A DNA stretch of 64,000 nucleotides from Herbaspirillum chlorophenolicum (GTDB lineage Bacteria > Pseudomonadota > Gammaproteobacteria > Burkholderiales > Burkholderiaceae_D). Of the stretch, positions 61,519 to 64,000 are shown piece by piece (positions within the stretch are counted from its first letter, which is position 1; every line of letters begins with the position of its first letter). Under the pieces are notes generated by a model. It was not told where the DNA came from and did not search any database. It saw nothing but the letters and a program-made list of their open reading frames with translations. The stretch covers positions 186,001-250,000 of the forward strand of contig NZ_LFLT01000001.1 in assembly GCF_001189955.1 (NCBI RefSeq), read 5' to 3'. The position numbers and the translations under genes were made by a program.

Positions 61519-62715
61519 ATGAAACTCGAAAATCCCGCTCCGCTGCAATGGCAGTTTTCCGACCGCGCTACCAAGATGCAAAGCTCGGCCATCCGCGAAA
61601 TCCTGAAGGTGACGATGCGTCCGGACATCACCTCCTTCGCCGGCGGCTTGCCGTCGCCGCTGACTTTCCCGGTAGAGCACATGAAGGCCGCGTTCGACCG
61701 CGTGCTGACGCAACAGGGCAAGATGGCCCTGCAATACGGCCCCACCGACGGCTACCTGCCGCTGCGCGAATGGATCGCCGGCTCGCTGTCTTCCGATGGC
61801 GCCCAGATCCTGCCGGAGCAGGTGCTGATGGTGTCCGGCTCGCAGCAGGGCCTGGACTTGCTGGGCAAGGTGCTGGTCGACGAAGGCAGCAAGGTGCTGG
61901 TCGAGACCCCCAGCTACCTGGGCGCGCTGCAAGCCTTTGCGCTGTATGGCGCCAAGTTCGAATCGGTCCCCAGCGATGAGAACGGCCTCAAGCCCGAATC
62001 CATCGAAGCGATCGCCGGCGGCGCCCGCATGCTGTATTCACTGCCCAACTTCCAGAACCCCACCGGCCGCACGCTGCCGACCGAGCGCCGCATCAAGCTG
62101 GTCGAGACCTGTGCACGCCTGGGCCTGCCGCTGATCGAGGATGATCCGTACGGCGCCCTGAGCTACCGCAATGCGCCGCTGCCCAAGATGCTGTCGATGA
62201 ACCCGTCGGGCGTGATCTACATGGGTTCCTTCTCCAAGGTGCTGACCCCCGGCATCCGCCTGGGTTATGTGGTCGCCCCGCGTCCGCTGATCCTGAAGAT
62301 GGAACAGGCCAAGCAAGCCACTGACCTGCACACCGCGCAACTGACCCAGATGGTGGTGTACGAGGCGATCAAGGACGGCTTCCTGGACCAGCACGTGCCG
62401 ACCATCCGCAAGCTCTACGGCGACCAGTGCCAGGCCATGCTGGACGCACTGCAGCAGTACTTCCCGGCCGGTTGCTCGTGGAGCCAGCCGGAAGGCGGCA
62501 TGTTCGTCTGGGTCACGCTGCCCAAGCACATCGACACCGGCGCGTTGCTCAACGAAGCAGTCGAGCAAGAGAAGGTCGCCTTCGTGCCTGGCGCACCGTT
62601 CTTCGCCAACACCCCGGAGAAGAACACCATGCGCCTGTCCTTCGTCACCGTGCCGCCGGAGCAGATCCGCGCCGGCGTGGAACGCCTGGGCAAGCTGATC
62701 GCCTCCAAGCTGTAA
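61519..62715 (+). CDS. PLP-dependent aminotransferase (class I/II, 2-aminoadipate/aromatic type)
   Basis: A 398-residue aminotransferase. The PLP Lys is in YMGSFSKVLTPGIRLGYV, the Asp of the pyridine ring in LIEDDPYGALSY, and the substrate Arg in KNTMRLSFVTV. SFAGGLPSPLTFPVE near the start is the mark of the LysN/AAT-like group. The natural amino donor is unknown. It precedes a small cupin gene by 11 bp and may be cotranscribed with it. Confidence 0.92.
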   Translation: MKLENPAPLQWQFSDRATKMQSSAIREILKVTMRPDITSFAGGLPSPLTFPVEHMKAAFDRVLTQQGKMALQYGPTDGYLPLREWIAGSLSSDGAQILPEQVLMVSGSQQGLDLLGKVLVDEGSKVLVETPSYLGALQAFALYGAKFESVPSDENGLKPESIEAIAGGARMLYSLPNFQNPTGRTLPTERRIKLVETCARLGLPLIEDDPYGALSYRNAPLPKMLSMNPSGVIYMGSFSKVLTPGIRLGYVVAPRPLILKMEQAKQATDLHTAQLTQMVVYEAIKDGFLDQHVPTIRKLYGDQCQAMLDALQQYFPAGCSWSQPEGGMFVWVTLPKHIDTGALLNEAVEQEKVAFVPGAPFFANTPEKNTMRLSFVTVPPEQIRAGVERLGKLIASKL

Positions 62716-62726
62716 GCGGCACATCG

Positions 62727-63056
62727 ATGAAGATCGAGAACCTGCCTTTCGGCACCACCGACTGGAGCAAGATCGACGCCACCGAGCATCCCGGCGTCAC
62801 TGGCAAGGCATTCTGGCGCACCTGCAAGTTCGGTGACATCCGGGTACGCATGGTGGAGTACACGCCCGGCTACCTGGCTGATCACTGGTGCGTCAAGGGC
62901 CACGTGTTGCTGTGCCTGGAGGGTGAATTGCATACCGAGCTGGAGGATGGCCGCACTTTCGTTCTCAAGCCCGGCATGAGCTACCAGGTGGCGGACAATG
63001 CCGAGCCGCACCGGTCGTCTACTGAGGTTGGCGCCAAGCTGTTCATCGTCGATTGA
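62727..63056 (+). CDS. DHCW-motif cupin protein
   Basis: A 109-residue single-domain cupin. The first metal motif region is YLADHWCVKGHVLLCLEGEL and the second AEPHRSS, typical of the DHCW-motif cupin family. Function is unknown; the family is small, metal-binding and cytosolic. It starts 11 bp after the aminotransferase stop, with little ribosome site. A terminator follows. Confidence 0.88.
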   Translation: MKIENLPFGTTDWSKIDATEHPGVTGKAFWRTCKFGDIRVRMVEYTPGYLADHWCVKGHVLLCLEGELHTELEDGRTFVLKPGMSYQVADNAEPHRSSTEVGAKLFIVD

Positions 63057-63075
63057 ATGTGCTTGCCGCATTCGG

Positions 63076-63106
63076 AAAAACCGCGTCGTTCGACGCGGTT
63101 TTTTTT
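63076..63106. terminator. Terminator between cupin and convergent MBL gene
   Basis: Stem AAAAACCGCGTC / GACGCGGTTTTT with loop GTTC, T-run after and A-run before. It serves both genes. Confidence 0.92.
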
Positions 63107-63108
63107 CG

Positions 63109-64000
63109 TCAAGGCTCCAGCTTCAGCGTTTCCCCATGCTTGAGCGTGATGAACTGGTCCGCCGGGAGATGCGCTTCCTTCAACGCCTCCGCCAACTTCT
63201 GCGGCGGTTCATCCAGCGGCTCGTCGGCCAGCTCGAACGTCCCCCAATGAATGCCGATGGAGCGCTTGGCGCGCACATCCTCATGGATCAGCACCGCCTG
63301 CGCCGGATCGACGTGCTGGTTCTGCATGAACCAGCGCGGCGCGTAGGCGCCGATGGGAATGAGCGCCAGGTCGAAGCGGCCGAAGCGTTCGCCGATGTCG
63401 CGGAAATCCTTGGAGTAGCCGGTGTCGCCGGCGAAGTACATCGAATACGGCTCGCTTTGTTCGGCCGCCGGCGCGTCGCTGGTGGCCGGCACCTTCAGGT
63501 TCTGGAACACCCAGCCGCCCCATAGCGTTTCCGAACGGTCGAACAGGCCGCGCGCCGACCAGTGCGCGGCCGGGACGAAATAGATGTCCAGGCTGCCCAG
63601 TGATAACCGGTCCCACCAATCCATCTCGCGCACATTGGTGATGCCGATGCCGTTCATCCATTCACGCACGCCCAGCGGCACCAGGAACAGCGGCGGGCCG
63701 CCCGGTTGCAGGTTCAATTGCTCGACGCTGGCGCGGTCGAGATGGTCATAGTGGTTGTGCGAGATCACCACTACGTCAATATGCGGCAACTCGGCGATCT
63801 GCACCGGCAGCGGCACCTTGCGCTTGGGGCCGATGAAAGAGAAGGGCGAGGCGCGCTCGGAAAACATCGGGTCGGTCAGCACGTTCTTGCCGCCGATCTG
63901 CAGCAGCGCCGTCGCGTGGCCGATCCAGGTCACGCTGGGGGCCTTGCGGTTGGCCTTGAGCCAGGCCAGGTCCGGTTTGGCCAGCGGGAACTTGTAATCG
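63109..64000 (-). CDS. MBL-fold metallo-hydrolase (NAPE-PLD/UlaG-like), partial 5' end outside window
   Basis: The frame is open to the window edge on the minus strand, so the N-terminus is missing. The visible 297 residues have the metallo-beta-lactamase signature HNHYDHLD (about residues 73-80), TWIGHATALLQI at the start of the fold, DTGYSKDF and the C-terminal His in GIHWGTFELADEPL. This pattern, with DPMFSERASPF, resembles NAPE-type phospholipase D and UlaG-like hydrolases. The substrate is unknown. It converges on the cupin gene. Confidence 0.88.
   Translation of the reverse strand, partial: DYKFPLAKPDLAWLKANRKAPSVTWIGHATALLQIGGKNVLTDPMFSERASPFSFIGPKRKVPLPVQIAELPHIDVVVISHNHYDHLDRASVEQLNLQPGGPPLFLVPLGVREWMNGIGITNVREMDWWDRLSLGSLDIYFVPAAHWSARGLFDRSETLWGGWVFQNLKVPATSDAPAAEQSEPYSMYFAGDTGYSKDFRDIGERFGRFDLALIPIGAYAPRWFMQNQHVDPAQAVLIHEDVRAKRSIGIHWGTFELADEPLDEPPQKLAEALKEAHLPADQFITLKHGETLKLEP

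Overview
This window is a GC-rich chromosomal segment that most resembles the Oxalobacteraceae (Herbaspirillum-like Betaproteobacteria). The lineage call is inference, from an EF-P with Arg32 next to its rhamnosyltransferase EarP, a DUF2917 protein, and the general gene content. Nearly all of it is ordinary chromosome, and the genes are tightly packed. Both edge genes (gltX on the left, a metallo-beta-lactamase-fold hydrolase on the right) run out of the window.

Layout: 1-1.7 kb holds the end of gltX, then tRNA-Ala and two identical tRNA-Glu genes. 1.9-6.6 kb holds a LiuC-type hydratase, a four-gene ECF sigma operon that includes a ferredoxin, a DJ-1/PfpI protein and a LysR regulator. 6.8-10.6 kb is a solute-binding protein followed by mmsA-mmsB (valine degradation). 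10.6-16.7 kb has denD with its divergent GntR regulator and a candidate operator, efp-earP, and ohrR-ohr with two matching operator palindromes. 16.7-21.3 kb is a cytochrome bd operon with its small subunits cydX and cydP and a GbsR/MarR-type regulator. 22.8-27.6 kb is a methionine-sulfoxide repair module: a two-component system, a perfect Cus/Hpr-type box, msrP, msrQ and a periplasmic msrA.

29.9-31.4 kb is a scar: a 400-bp direct repeat carrying tRNA-Lys and the 3' end of a spermidine-synthase-like gene, flanking an unrecognised 115-codon gene. 32-41 kb is mixed housekeeping (metQ-like, deoxyinosine glycosylase, SDR, lipoprotein, htpG).

The most notable locus is 41.2-56.05 kb. It is a type I secretion operon (outer-membrane protein, HlyD-like adaptor, ABC exporter) interleaved with a MotB/SiiA-like and a MotA/SiiB-like proton-channel pair, ending in a 2277-residue repeat protein. 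The gene set parallels Salmonella SPI-4 (SiiA-F), but the passenger is built from about 26 RTX-like units of about 61 residues instead of Ig domains. A long AT-rich leader with a terminator-like hairpin precedes it.

56-63 kb is an amino-acid region: a MocR regulator divergent from a threonine dehydratase, a DUF2917 protein, LysE and EamA exporters, RidA, a PLP aminotransferase and a cupin. It is consistent with deamination or export of amino acids, with RidA clearing the reactive enamine by-product.
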